This document shows, piece by piece, positions 8,882 through 17,716 of a stretch of 64,000 nt of DNA. How positions within the stretch are numbered: the stretch's first letter is position 1; the number at the start of each line of letters is the position of its first letter. Source of the DNA: Streptomyces sp. JJ66 (GTDB lineage: Bacteria > Actinomycetota > Actinomycetes > Streptomycetales > Streptomycetaceae); contig NZ_JAEVFI010000008.1 of NCBI RefSeq assembly GCF_019303495.1, forward strand, positions 1 through 64,000, given 5' to 3'. The position numbers and the translations under genes are program-made. The notes under the pieces were generated by a model. It was not told the DNA's origin. It worked only from the letters and a program-made list of their open reading frames with translations, and ran no database searches.

Positions 8882-9910
8882 CTACCGGCCCACCACCGGG
8901 TAGTGGTCGGAGAGGTTGGTGTACGTGTACGAGCGGCCCCAGCTCCTGACCGTCCACGGGGCGGAGCGCTCGTCTACCGTCTCGTTGTGCCAGTCGGCGG
9001 GACGGGCGTGGCCCGCGCGGTGCAGGACGTGGTCCAGGTGCTCGCGGGCCGTACCGGGGTAGCGGTAGGCCGCGATCGAGTTGCGTACCGGGTCGAAGGA
9101 GTGGGCTGGCCCGGAGCGTCCGTCGGCGTCCACCAGGTCCGCGTCGGCCAGCATCGCCGCGTACTCCGCGCTGTGACTGTCGACGTTGAAGTCGCCCGCG
9201 ACGATGACCTGTTCGGCGGCCGGGATGTCCTTGCCGTCCAGGAAGGCGTCCAGCTCCCGGAACTGGGAGGCGCGCACGCGCGTCGCCTCCCCCGCCGCGC
9301 AGCCGGAGTCGGTGGACTGGGCGTGAGTGCCCACCACGTGCACCCGCTCCCCGGCCACGTCCAGCACGACGTACACGAAGCCCTTGTTGGACCACCAGTC
9401 CGCGCCGCAGCCCTCGGCGTAGACGTACTGCTCCTGGCGCAGGATCGGCCATGTGCTGAGCACGCTCACCCCGCCGTCCTCCGGCGTCGTCGCCGAGTAG
9501 GAGCCGCCCGTGGCGTCCCAGCCGTCGCGGGAGCGGCCGAGCACCGGCGTGCGGTGCGGGTACTGCGCCGAGGCGCCGGACAGCAGCGCCTCGGAGGAGG
9601 AGTTGTCGAACGCTTCCTGGAGGACGACGACGTCGTGGCCGCCGAAGAAGTCCGCGCGCGGTATCCGCGCCGCCCGGTGGTCCTGCCCCCAGTTGGGGTA
9701 CAGCGCCTTGCTGAACAGGAAGACGTTGTAGGTGAGCACCGACAGGCGCTCGGTGGCGGCGGACGCGGCGGGCGGCTCCGCCTGCGACATGGCGGGTGCG
9801 GCGGGCGCGGCGGCGGTGGCCGGGGCGGCTCCGCCGGCGGCTGTGGCGGCGAGGACGGCGGCGGCGACCGCGAAGCGGCGGACGGCGTGACGCACGGGAT
9901 ACTGCGGCAC
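8882..9910 (-). CDS. Secreted sphingomyelinase C-type phosphodiesterase (endonuclease/exonuclease/phosphatase fold)
   Basis: A 342-residue exported protein. Residues 1-~35 are an Arg-rich n-region, an Ala/Val-rich hydrophobic core and an Ala-rich cleavage zone typical of a Sec signal peptide. The mature part has the DNase I-like fold motifs in the arrangement seen in bacterial sphingomyelinases: TYNVF...LYPNWGQDHRAARI, VVVLQEAFDNSSSE (metal-binding Glu), GTHAQSTDSGC, IVAGDFNVDSHS and the terminal SDHYPVVGR. The expected activity is Mg-dependent hydrolysis of sphingomyelin or a related phospholipid outside the cell. I chose the GTG at 9910 because AAGGAG (9917-9922) precedes it; an in-frame ATG at 9958 lacks one. 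Exact substrate is uncertain. Confidence 0.88.
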   Translation of the reverse strand: MPQYPVRHAVRRFAVAAAVLAATAAGGAAPATAAAPAAPAMSQAEPPAASAATERLSVLTYNVFLFSKALYPNWGQDHRAARIPRADFFGGHDVVVLQEAFDNSSSEALLSGASAQYPHRTPVLGRSRDGWDATGGSYSATTPEDGGVSVLSTWPILRQEQYVYAEGCGADWWSNKGFVYVVLDVAGERVHVVGTHAQSTDSGCAAGEATRVRASQFRELDAFLDGKDIPAAEQVIVAGDFNVDSHSAEYAAMLADADLVDADGRSGPAHSFDPVRNSIAAYRYPGTAREHLDHVLHRAGHARPADWHNETVDERSAPWTVRSWGRSYTYTNLSDHYPVVGR

Positions 9911-10072
9911 GGGAATCTCCTTCACACGGGGCAGCGGTGCCGCAATCCAAACAGCCACGATTACTCTCAGGTAACCCTCAGGAAGGCGAAAAGTGCACGG
10001 TACGCGGACGCGAGGCGATATTTCCCCGGGACCCGGGTACCCGAGAGGTCCCCGACCCTGGGAAGGTGACCC

Positions 10073-10441
10073 GTGCAGGCCGACCTCAACCGCGTCCTGG
10101 GTGCCGCCACCGTGCTCTACAGCGTGGCGATCACCGTCAAACCCGCCTGGCTGGCCCGGCCCTGCCGCCTGCGCACCGACGCCGACGGGGAGCCCTCGCG
10201 GGAGTCGGCGCTGCTGATCCGGGCGATCGGCCTGCGCGACACGGCCATCGGCGCCGCGATGCTGATGGCGGACGGCGCCCGGGCGCGGCGGGTAGCGACC
10301 GGGTGCCGCATCGCCGCCGACGCCACAGACGCCCTGCTCTTCGGCACCCTGCTCGCCGACCGCCCGGCCCGGGCCAAGGCAGCCGCGTTCGCCGCCGCGT
10401 GGGCGGCCCTGAACGCGCTGAGCCTGCGCTCAGCGCGCTGA
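10073..10441 (+). CDS. Small predicted membrane protein, DUF4267-like
   Basis: A 122-residue protein with a GTG start and GGGAAGG upstream (10060-10066). It has hydrophobic, Ala/Leu-rich helices near residues 8-25, ~45-65, ~75-95 and at the C-terminus, broken by charged stretches, and the phrase LLIRAIGLRDTAIGAAMLMA that resembles small four-helix DUF4267-type membrane proteins. I cannot assign a function. Its stop overlaps the convergent ABC-F gene by 12 bases. Confidence 0.6.
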   Translation: MQADLNRVLGAATVLYSVAITVKPAWLARPCRLRTDADGEPSRESALLIRAIGLRDTAIGAAMLMADGARARRVATGCRIAADATDALLFGTLLADRPARAKAAAFAAAWAALNALSLRSAR

Positions 10442-12118
10442 CCCCGGCGTCCCCGGCGGCGCGGCTGGCTCCACCGGCGGCACCTCGCTCAGCTCACCGT
10501 CCAGCCGCAGCCAGCGGGTGATGCCCAGCGTGCGCAGGAACGGCACGTCGTGCCCGGCGACGATCAGCGCCCCCTCGTAGGACTCCAGCGCGGCGGTGAG
10601 CTGTGCGACGGAGGCCAGGTCCAGGCTGTTCGTCGGCTCGTCCAGCAGCAGCAGTTGCGGCGCCGGTTCGGCCAGCATCAGCGCGGCCAGTGTCGCGCGG
10701 AACAGCTCACCGCCGGAGAGCGTGCCCACGAGCTGGTCCGCCCGCCCCTGCCGGAACAGGAACCGGGCGAGCTGCGCGCGGATGCGGTTCTCGCCGGCTC
10801 CGGGGGCGAACCGGGCCACGTTGGCCACGATGGAGCGCGAGGCGTCCAGCAAGTCCAGCCGCTGTGGCAGCATCCGCAGCGGGACGTGCGCCTGCACGCT
10901 GCCCTCAGCGGGGGCCAGTTGCCCGGCGATGGTGCGCAGCAGCGTGGACTTGCCCGCGCCGTTGGCGCCGACGAGGGCGACGCGCTCGGGGCCGTACACG
11001 TCGAACGTGGCCCGGGCGCCACAGCGCAGCACCGCGTCCCGCACGGTCAGCACCTGCCGCGCGGGGGGCACCTTCGTGAACGGCAGGTCCACTCGGATGC
11101 GTTCGTCGTCGCGGACCTGCTCGGCCGCCTGGGACAGCTGCTCCCGGGCCGCGTCCAGCCGCTGCTCGTGCAGGATGCGGTGCTTGCCCGCCGACTCCTG
11201 CGCGGTGCGCTTGCGCGCGTTCATCACGACCTTCGGCTCCCGCTTGTTGGCGTACATCTTGTTGCCGTACCGCTTGCGCGCGGCCAGCTTGGCGCGGGCC
11301 TCGGACAGCTCACGCTTCTGCCGCTGCACGTCGGCCTCCGCCACCCGCACCATGCGCTCGGCCGCGGCCTGCTCGGTGGCCAGCGCCTCCTGGTAGGCGG
11401 ACAGGTTGCCGCCGTACAGCCGCAGCCCGCCCTCGTACAGGTCGGCGATCTGGTCCACGCGTTCCAGCAGCTCCCGGTCGTGGCTGACGACGACCAGCAC
11501 GCCGTGCCAGGCATCCACCGCCGCGTACAGCCGGTGCCGCGCGCTCAGGTCCAGGCTGTTCGTCGGCTCGTCCAGCAGTAGCACCTGAGGGCGGCGCAGC
11601 AGCAGCGCGGCCAGCCGCAGCAGGACACACTCGCCACCGGAGACCTCGCCGATGGTGCGGTCCAGGCCGATGTGGGCCAGGCCCAGCCCGTCAAGGGTGG
11701 CGCGGGCGCGCTCCTCGACGTCCCAGTCGTCGCCGACGGCCGCGAAGTGCTCCTCGCCCGGATCGCCCGTCTCGATGGCGTGCAGCCCGGCGCGGGCCTC
11801 GGCGATGCCCAGCACCTGATCGACCCGCAGACCGGTGTCGAGGGTGACGTCCTGCGGCAGGTAGCCGACATCGCCGCACGCCCGCACGGTGCCGCTCTCC
11901 GGCGTCAGTTCGCCCGCGATCAGCTTCAACAGCGTGGACTTGCCCGTGCCGTTGCGCCCGATCAGGCCGGTGCGGCCGCCTTTGAGCGCGAAGGTGAGCC
12001 CGTCGAAGACGGCGGTGCCGTCCGGCCAGGCGAAGGCCAGGTCCGTGCCGGTCACGGAGGGAACAGCCGCGTCGCGAGGGGCAGAGCCGGAAAAGTTCGA
12101 ATGCGAAGAGGTACTCAT
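10430..12118 (-). CDS. ABC-F family ATPase
   Basis: A 562-residue soluble protein with two ABC nucleotide-binding domains and no membrane segments. Domain 1 has Walker A GRNGTGKST, signature VSGGE and Walker B LLLDEPTNSLD; domain 2 has GANGAGKST, LSGGE and LLLLDEPTNSLD. The linker between them (~residues 240-330) is long and basic (RYGNKMYANKREPK) as in ABC-F proteins that work on the ribosome as translation factors or antibiotic protection factors. Start at ATG 12118 (GGAG nearby); the frame extends upstream without a better site. It is monocistronic with a 300-base upstream region containing a hairpin. Whether it confers drug resistance cannot be told from sequence. Confidence 0.9.
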   Translation of the reverse strand: MSTSSHSNFSGSAPRDAAVPSVTGTDLAFAWPDGTAVFDGLTFALKGGRTGLIGRNGTGKSTLLKLIAGELTPESGTVRACGDVGYLPQDVTLDTGLRVDQVLGIAEARAGLHAIETGDPGEEHFAAVGDDWDVEERARATLDGLGLAHIGLDRTIGEVSGGECVLLRLAALLLRRPQVLLLDEPTNSLDLSARHRLYAAVDAWHGVLVVVSHDRELLERVDQIADLYEGGLRLYGGNLSAYQEALATEQAAAERMVRVAEADVQRQKRELSEARAKLAARKRYGNKMYANKREPKVVMNARKRTAQESAGKHRILHEQRLDAAREQLSQAAEQVRDDERIRVDLPFTKVPPARQVLTVRDAVLRCGARATFDVYGPERVALVGANGAGKSTLLRTIAGQLAPAEGSVQAHVPLRMLPQRLDLLDASRSIVANVARFAPGAGENRIRAQLARFLFRQGRADQLVGTLSGGELFRATLAALMLAEPAPQLLLLDEPTNSLDLASVAQLTAALESYEGALIVAGHDVPFLRTLGITRWLRLDGELSEVPPVEPAAPPGTPGSAR

Positions 12119-12421
12119 ACGCGTCTCCTGCGTGCTGCGAAAGCGAAAGGGTGAGCAACGTAGGAAGACACCGGGTGACACCCGGGCAGCGCGGGAAGGG
12201 GCGCGGCGGGAGGCGGGCTCGCTCGGTGAGGTCGCACGCGTGGCACGGCGCGGGAACGCGCCGCATCAGCACACGGTGTCTTCGGACCTCAGAGGAGCAA
12301 CGGCCTTCTCCGATCGGCGGCAACAGAACCAACGACCACGCTATGGGGCGGAGGTGGAGTCGGCAACGGATTTTCCGGCGGTGCCGTTTACGGCGGGCGC
12401 GCGGTGTGCTGTGCTGCGGGC
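12119..12421. other. Intergenic region between the ABC-F and nitroreductase genes
   Basis: No credible gene. The ABC-F side contains one perfect 6-bp hairpin, GGCGCG-GGAA-CGCGCC at 12247-12262, without a U-tract on the ABC-F strand. No clear promoter hexamers or leader peptide with its own stop codon was found. Confidence 0.5.
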
Positions 12422-13096
12422 ATGGTGCAGACCAACGAACGTCCCCGGCCCTACCCCACCGTGCCGCTGACGCCCCTGACCGTCCCCGCCGAGGAGGCCG
12501 CCGACCGGGCCCGTGCCTTCCACGACGTCATGGCCCGCCGCCGCACCGTCCGCGACTTCGACACCCGGCCCCTGCCCGACGGCGTACTCGACTGGGCGGT
12601 GCGCACGGCCGCCACCGCGCCCAGCGGGGCCCACGTGCAGCCGTGGCGCTTCGTCGTCATCACCGACCCCGAGCGCAAGCGGCGCCTGCGGGAGGCGGCC
12701 GAGGCCGAGGAACGCGAGTTCTACGACCGCCGCGCCTCGGCGGAATGGCTGGAAGCCCTGGCCCCGCTCGGCACAGACTGGCGCAAGCCGTTCCTGGAGA
12801 CGGCACCGGCCGTCATCGTCGTCTTCGAGGTGCACAAGGGGCCGCACACGCCGCGCCCCTACTACACCAAGGAATCCGTCGGCATCGCCGTCGGCCTGCT
12901 GCTGGCGACCCTTCACCAGGCGGGGCTGGCGACGCTGACCCACACCCCGAGCCCGATGCGCTTCCTCAACGAGGTATGCGAGCGCCCACCCGAGGAGCGC
13001 GCCGCCTACGTCGTCCCCGTCGGCTACCCCGCACCCGAAGCCCGCGTCCCCCACCTCCACCGCAAGCCGCTGGAGGACGTGGTGATACGGCTGTAA
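12422..13096 (+). CDS. Nitroreductase-family flavoprotein resembling iodotyrosine deiodinase
   Basis: A 224-residue FMN-dependent nitroreductase-fold protein. Family features are the FMN-phosphate region MARRRTVRDFDTRPL, APSGAHVQPWRFVVI, and the C-terminal VVPVGYPAPEARVP. The segment EAEEREFYDRRASAEWLEAL...TDWRKPFLETAPAVIVVF (the active-site lid in iodotyrosine deiodinases) and YYTKESVGIAVG...GLATLTHTPSPMRFL match the IYD/bacterial deiodinase branch better than BluB or NfsB. The natural substrate in bacteria is not settled. I use the ATG at 12422; another in-frame ATG lies at 12404 and neither has a strong ribosome site. A long terminator follows. Confidence 0.85.
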   Translation: MVQTNERPRPYPTVPLTPLTVPAEEAADRARAFHDVMARRRTVRDFDTRPLPDGVLDWAVRTAATAPSGAHVQPWRFVVITDPERKRRLREAAEAEEREFYDRRASAEWLEALAPLGTDWRKPFLETAPAVIVVFEVHKGPHTPRPYYTKESVGIAVGLLLATLHQAGLATLTHTPSPMRFLNEVCERPPEERAAYVVPVGYPAPEARVPHLHRKPLEDVVIRL

Positions 13097-13138
13097 GCCA
13101 TCACCCCTCCGGCGCGCCGGGTGGTGCGTGAGACGCTT

Positions 13139-13169
13139 GTGCCCGTCCGGTGAGGTGCCGGACGGGCAC
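13139..13169. terminator. Bidirectional terminator between nitroreductase and tex
   Basis: Perfect 12-bp stem (GTGCCCGTCCGG / CCGGACGGGCAC) with a 7-base loop between convergent genes. A second perfect palindrome, CCGGCGCGCCGG, lies just upstream at 13109-13120. Confidence 0.75.
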
Positions 13170-13190
13170 GGGGCAAGGGGCTGGCGGGGG

Positions 13191-15572
13191 TTACGCCAGA
13201 CCGGCGCGGCGCAGGGCATCGGCCATGGCGTCGTTGGCTGGGGGAGGACCCTGGCGGCGCTGGCCGCCGCGCTGGTTGCCCTCGCGCCGCCGGGGCACGC
13301 CGCCACCGCGCTGGTCACCGCCGCGCTGGGCACCCCGCTGGCCGCCGCGTCCGGTGCCGGGGCCGCTCTTGCCGGACTCGTCGTCCAGCCGCAGCGTCAG
13401 CGAGATCCGCTTGCGGGCCTCATCGACGTCCAGCACCTTCACCTTCACGATGTCACCCGGCTTGGCGACGTCGCGCGGGTCCTTCACGAACGACTTCGAC
13501 ATGGCCGAAACGTGCACCAGCCCGTCCTGGTGGACCCCGACGTCCACGAACGCCCCGAAGGCGGCGACATTGGTCACCACGCCCTCCAGCACCATGCCCG
13601 GCGTCAGGTCGGCGATCTTCTCCACGCCCTCCTTGAACGCGGCCGTACGGAACGCCGGTCGCGGGTCACGGCCCGGCTTCTCCAGCTCGCCGAGGATGTC
13701 GGTGACAGTGGGCAGGCCGAACGTGTCGTCCACGAAGTCCGCCGCGCGCAGGCCGCGCAGCACCTTGGCGTTGCCGATCAGTGCCGCGACGTCGCCGCTG
13801 TCGGCCTGCGCCATGCGCCGCACCACGGGGTACGCCTCGGGGTGCACGCTGGAGGCGTCCAGCGGGTCGTCACCGCCGCGGATGCGCAGGAAGCCCGCGC
13901 ACTGCTCGAACGCCTTCGGTCCCAGCCGCGGCACCTCCTTGAGCGCGGTGCGGCTGCGGAACGGGCCGCTTGCGTCGCGGTGGGCGACGATGTTCTCCGC
14001 CAGCGTGCCGCCGATGCCCGAGACCCGGGACAGCAGCGGCGCGGAGGCGGTGTTGACGTCCACGCCGACGCCGTTCACGCAGTCCTCCACCACCGCGTCC
14101 AGCGAGCGGGAGAGCTTCACCTCGGACAGGTCGTGCTGGTACTGGCCCACTCCGATGGACTTCGGGTCGATCTTCACCAGCTCGGCCAGCGGGTCCTGCA
14201 GGCGGCGGGCGATGGAGACGGCGCCGCGCAACGACACGTCCAGCTCCGGCAGCTCCTGCGAGGCGTACGCGGACGCCGAGTACACCGAGGCACCGGCCTC
14301 GGAGACCATGACCTTGGTCAGGTTCAGCTCCGGGGCGCGGGTGAGGAGTTCACCGGCGAGCTTGTCCGTCTCCCGGGACGCGGTGCCGTTGCCGATGGCG
14401 ATCAGTTCCACGTCGTGCGCCGTGGCCAGCTTCGCCAGAGTGGCCAGCGCCTCGTCCCACTTGCGCTGCGGGGCGTGCGGGTAGACCGTGTCCGTCGCGG
14501 CGACCTTGCCAGTGGCGTCCACCACGGCCACCTTCACGCCGGTGCGCAGGCCCGGGTCCAGGCCCATCGTGGCGCGGCTGCCCGCGGGCGCGGCCAGCAG
14601 CAGGTCGCGCAGGTTGGCCGCGAAGACGCCGACGGCCTCGTCCTCGGCGGCCTGCCGTAGCCGGGTGCGCAGGTCGATGCCCAGGTGCACCAGGACGCGG
14701 GTGCGCCAGGCCCAGCGCACCGTCTCCGCGAGCCAGGCGTCGCCCGGGCGGCCGCGCTGGACGATGCCGAACCGGGCGGCGATCGCCTGCTCGTAGGGCG
14801 TCGGCCCGGGGGCGCTGCTGTCGGCATCGGTGTCCGGTTCCAGGGTGAGGTCGAGAACCTCCTCCTTCTCGCCGCGCAGCATGGCCAGCACGCGGTGCGA
14901 GGGCAGCGCGGTGAAGGGCTCGGCGAAGTCGAAGTAGTCGGCGAACTTGGCGCCCTGCTCCTCCTTGCCGTCCCGGACGCGGGCTACCAGGCGGCCCCGG
15001 TTCCACATCCGCTCGCGCAGCTCGCCGATCAGGTCGGCGTCCTCGGAGAACTGTTCGGTCAGGATCGCCCGCGCGCCCTCCAGCGCGGCGTCGGCGTCGG
15101 CCACGCCCTGACCGGCGTCCACGAACGGCGCGGCGGCGGCCCGGGGCTCGGCGGACGGGTCCGCCAGCAGCGCGTCCGCCAGCGGCTGCAAACCGGCTTC
15201 GCGGGCGATCTGGGCCTTGGTGCGGCGCTTGGGCTTGTAGGGCAGGTAGATGTCCTCCAGGCGGGCCTTGGAGTCGGCCGCGCGGATCCGGGCTTCCAGA
15301 CGCTCGTCCAGCTTGCCCTGTCCGCGCACCGACTCCAGGATCGCGGCGCGCCGCTCCTCCAGCTCCCGCAGGTACCGCAGCCGCTCCTCGACGGTGCGCA
15401 GCTGCGCGTCGTCAAGCGTGCCGGTGGCCTCCTTGCGGTAGCGGGCGATGAACGGCACCGTCGAGCCGCCGTCGAGCAGTTCGACGGCGGCCCGCACCTG
15501 GCGCTCTGCGACGCCGAGCTCGTCGGCGATCCGGGCTTCGATGGAGATGGTCGTTGCGGTCACGCCCCGCAT
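13191..15572 (-). CDS. tex: RNA-binding transcriptional accessory protein Tex
   Basis: A 793-residue Tex protein. In order: N-terminal helical region (IADELGVAERQVRAAVELLDGGSTVPFIARYRKE split by helices, ~residues 10-45), the YqgF-like RNase H-fold domain (MGLDPGLRTGVKVAVVDATGK, ~residue 330; ELIAIGNGTASRETD), helix-hairpin-helix domain (SRVSGIGGTLAENIVAHR), and an S1 RNA-binding domain (GMVLEGVVTNVAAFGAFVDVG, ~residues 650-720). The last ~65 residues are an RGG/GQRG-rich basic tail of the kind common in actinobacterial Tex proteins. ATG at 15572 chosen; a GTG nine bases in is also possible. Confidence 0.95.
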   Translation of the reverse strand: MRGVTATTISIEARIADELGVAERQVRAAVELLDGGSTVPFIARYRKEATGTLDDAQLRTVEERLRYLRELEERRAAILESVRGQGKLDERLEARIRAADSKARLEDIYLPYKPKRRTKAQIAREAGLQPLADALLADPSAEPRAAAAPFVDAGQGVADADAALEGARAILTEQFSEDADLIGELRERMWNRGRLVARVRDGKEEQGAKFADYFDFAEPFTALPSHRVLAMLRGEKEEVLDLTLEPDTDADSSAPGPTPYEQAIAARFGIVQRGRPGDAWLAETVRWAWRTRVLVHLGIDLRTRLRQAAEDEAVGVFAANLRDLLLAAPAGSRATMGLDPGLRTGVKVAVVDATGKVAATDTVYPHAPQRKWDEALATLAKLATAHDVELIAIGNGTASRETDKLAGELLTRAPELNLTKVMVSEAGASVYSASAYASQELPELDVSLRGAVSIARRLQDPLAELVKIDPKSIGVGQYQHDLSEVKLSRSLDAVVEDCVNGVGVDVNTASAPLLSRVSGIGGTLAENIVAHRDASGPFRSRTALKEVPRLGPKAFEQCAGFLRIRGGDDPLDASSVHPEAYPVVRRMAQADSGDVAALIGNAKVLRGLRAADFVDDTFGLPTVTDILGELEKPGRDPRPAFRTAAFKEGVEKIADLTPGMVLEGVVTNVAAFGAFVDVGVHQDGLVHVSAMSKSFVKDPRDVAKPGDIVKVKVLDVDEARKRISLTLRLDDESGKSGPGTGRGGQRGAQRGGDQRGGGVPRRREGNQRGGQRRQGPPPANDAMADALRRAGLA

Positions 15573-15679
15573 TGTGGCAGGCGGGGCCGACAGCGTGGGG
15601 GACCCCCGCGTCCGGGCCCGCCCGGCCTCCGCCTCCCGGAGCCCGCCTGACGGCGCACGCCCGGCCGCCTGACGCGCCC

Positions 15680-16543
15680 TCAGCCCTTGCCGAACACGCC
15701 GTCGGGGAAGGCGCCTGCCTCGAAGGCGGCCAGGGAGAAGGCGTTGCCCAGCTCGGTCAGCCGGGCCACACCGGTGGCACCCAGGTGCTCGTAGGGCGCC
15801 CGGTCCCGGCGGTCGGTCTCGGCCTCGATCTCCCGGCGCAGCGCCACACCGGCCTCGGTGAGCTCGCCGGAGGCGTCCAGCACGCCGCGCTCGCGCAGCC
15901 GTCCGGCGGCGGCGTCCCAGTCCTCCTGGGCGTAGCCCCGGGAGCGCATGGCCCACTTCGGGGTCATGCCCTTGCCGGTGGCGGAGTGGCTGACCTGCGC
16001 CTCCAGCCCGGTCAGGCCCGCGCCCATGAGCACCGCGAGGTGGCCGTCGCCGCGGTGCTCGCGCAGCAGCGTGGCCGCGTGCCACAGGGCCAGGTGCGGC
16101 TCCCCGGGCACCGGCAGGTCGGCGTGCGCGGCGTACAGCGGGCGGGCGCCGCGTTCGCACGCCTCGGCGGCGCGCAGGGCCAGCTGTGCGGCCTCGGCCA
16201 GGTCCTTCGACGCCACGGCCTCCTCGCCCAGCAGCCGTCGCAGGGTGCGGTCGGCGCCGCGCAGCCGGGCTGCCAGTACCTGCTGCGGGGTCGCCGTCTC
16301 CCAGGCCGCTGGCAGGTGCCGGGCGATGAGGTCGTAGCTGAAGCTGTAGAACGTCGCCGCGACGGTGCCGGGGCCCACGGCGCCCATGGCGGCGGCGCGG
16401 GAGACGAAGTAGGCGGCGGACCGGTCGGTGACACCGAGTGCCGCCAGCTCCCCGGCGGCGTCGGGGGAGAAGTAGACCGTCGAGTGCAGCGGGTTGATGG
16501 CGTGGTGGCAGCGCCGTCCGGCGCGCTCGTCGAGGTGCGTCAT
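15680..16543 (-). CDS. SCO6745 family protein
   Basis: A 287-residue, mostly helical actinobacterial protein of unknown function that I recognise as the SCO6745 family. Characteristic phrases are CHHAINPLHSTVYFSPDA at the N-terminus, YFVSRAAAMGAVGPGTVAATFYSF, LWHAATLLREHRGDGHLAVL and a C-terminal part resembling a MarR-like winged helix (ERGVLDASGELTEAGVALRREIEAETDRR). Start at ATG 16543 agrees with TACCCT 7 bases upstream, suggesting a leaderless transcript. It follows the enoyl-CoA hydratase by 33 bases on the same strand. Confidence 0.8.
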   Translation of the reverse strand: MTHLDERAGRRCHHAINPLHSTVYFSPDAAGELAALGVTDRSAAYFVSRAAAMGAVGPGTVAATFYSFSYDLIARHLPAAWETATPQQVLAARLRGADRTLRRLLGEEAVASKDLAEAAQLALRAAEACERGARPLYAAHADLPVPGEPHLALWHAATLLREHRGDGHLAVLMGAGLTGLEAQVSHSATGKGMTPKWAMRSRGYAQEDWDAAAGRLRERGVLDASGELTEAGVALRREIEAETDRRDRAPYEHLGATGVARLTELGNAFSLAAFEAGAFPDGVFGKG

Positions 16544-16576
16544 ACCGGGCAGGGTACTGAGCAGTCGCTTAGCTGA

Positions 16577-17380
16577 CTAGCGTGTCGTACGCGACTGGTC
16601 GGCGGCGCCGTGCGAAGGGGCGTCGAGCGCCCAGGTGAACCGTGGCGGGCGGCGCTCCAGGAACGCGGCGACGCCCTCGGCCGCCTCGTCGCCGCCCGCC
16701 GCCTCGCGCTGCCAGTGGGCGATCCGCTCCGGTGCCGCGGGCCCCGCCGCGAACTCCTTCGCCGCCGCCTGCGTCAGCTGCGAGCGCTGGGTCAGGACGC
16801 TGGTGAACGCCGCCACCCGGCTGTCCAGGTCCCCGGGGGCCAGCACCTCGTCCACCAGGCCAGTGCGCAAGGCGCGCGCGGAGTCGATCAACTCACCCGA
16901 GAACAGCAGGTACTTGGCGGTCGCCGGACCCACCAGGGAGACCAGGCGCCGGGTGGAGGCGGCGCCGTAGACGATGCCGAGCTTGGCCGGGGTGATGCCG
17001 AACACGGCCCCCGTGGCCGCGAACCGCAGGTCGCAGGCGACGGCCAGTTGGCAGCCACCGCCCACGCAGTAGCCGCGCACCGCCGCGAGCGTGGGCTTGG
17101 GGAAGGTGGCCAGCGCCTCCTCGGCGGCCAGTGCGAGGCCCTGCGGCGCGTCGTCTCCGCGTGGGGAGCCGCGCAGGGAGGCGATGTCGGCGCCCGTGCA
17201 GAAGGTCTCACCTGAGCCGGTCAGCACCAGGGCCCGCACCACCGCGTCAGCCGCCAGCCGGTCCAGCAGCGGCGGCAGCTCCCGCCACATCGCCGCCGTC
17301 ATCGCGTTGCGCTTGGCGGGGTGGTGGAGGCGCACGGTCGCCACCGCGCCCTCCACCGTGCAGACCAGCCCTGACTCCAT
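16577..17380 (-). CDS. Enoyl-CoA hydratase/isomerase family protein
   Basis: A 267-residue single-domain crotonase. Motifs: HHPAKRNAMTAAMW (substrate entry), GSGETFCTGADIASL (first oxyanion-hole residue), VRGYCVGGGCQLAVACDLRFA (second oxyanion residue), and GITPAKLGIVYGAASTRRLVSLVG where hydratases carry a catalytic Glu; here the position reads KLGIVY, so hydratase chemistry is not certain and an isomerase or thioesterase-like role is possible. ATG at 17380 with TAGCAT 7 bases upstream and no ribosome site suggests a leaderless gene. The frame continues upstream to 17578 without support. Confidence 0.85.
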   Translation of the reverse strand: MESGLVCTVEGAVATVRLHHPAKRNAMTAAMWRELPPLLDRLAADAVVRALVLTGSGETFCTGADIASLRGSPRGDDAPQGLALAAEEALATFPKPTLAAVRGYCVGGGCQLAVACDLRFAATGAVFGITPAKLGIVYGAASTRRLVSLVGPATAKYLLFSGELIDSARALRTGLVDEVLAPGDLDSRVAAFTSVLTQRSQLTQAAAKEFAAGPAAPERIAHWQREAAGGDEAAEGVAAFLERRPPRFTWALDAPSHGAADQSRTTR

Positions 17381-17716
17381 GGCCGCGATGCTAGCCGCGC
17401 CGCCGGCCCGGCCGGGGTGCGGGGCACGCCTGGGACACCGGGGCACGCGGCGAAGGAATGGCGAAGGAATGGGGACGCGGGGAGAGGGAACGGACGGACT
17501 TGGGTACGAATCCGGGCATGCGGCCCGGAAAGCCGCAACAACCGATCGCCTGCGCACCTCACGCGATCGTGATCGCACGTGAACGATCCGTGTCGTGCGA
17601 AAGATGGCCAGTTACGCACAGGTCCCGAACCGTGGCGCGGGGAGGCCAACACTCGAAGCACAGGCGGCCCGGCGGCGACGCGAGCGGGCCGCGCGGACGC
17701 GTGGAGACGAGGGCGG

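Noticed and set aside
10015..10040. SigB-type promoter at GGGTAC before the gene at 10073
   Set aside because: No GNNT element occurs 14-16 bases upstream.
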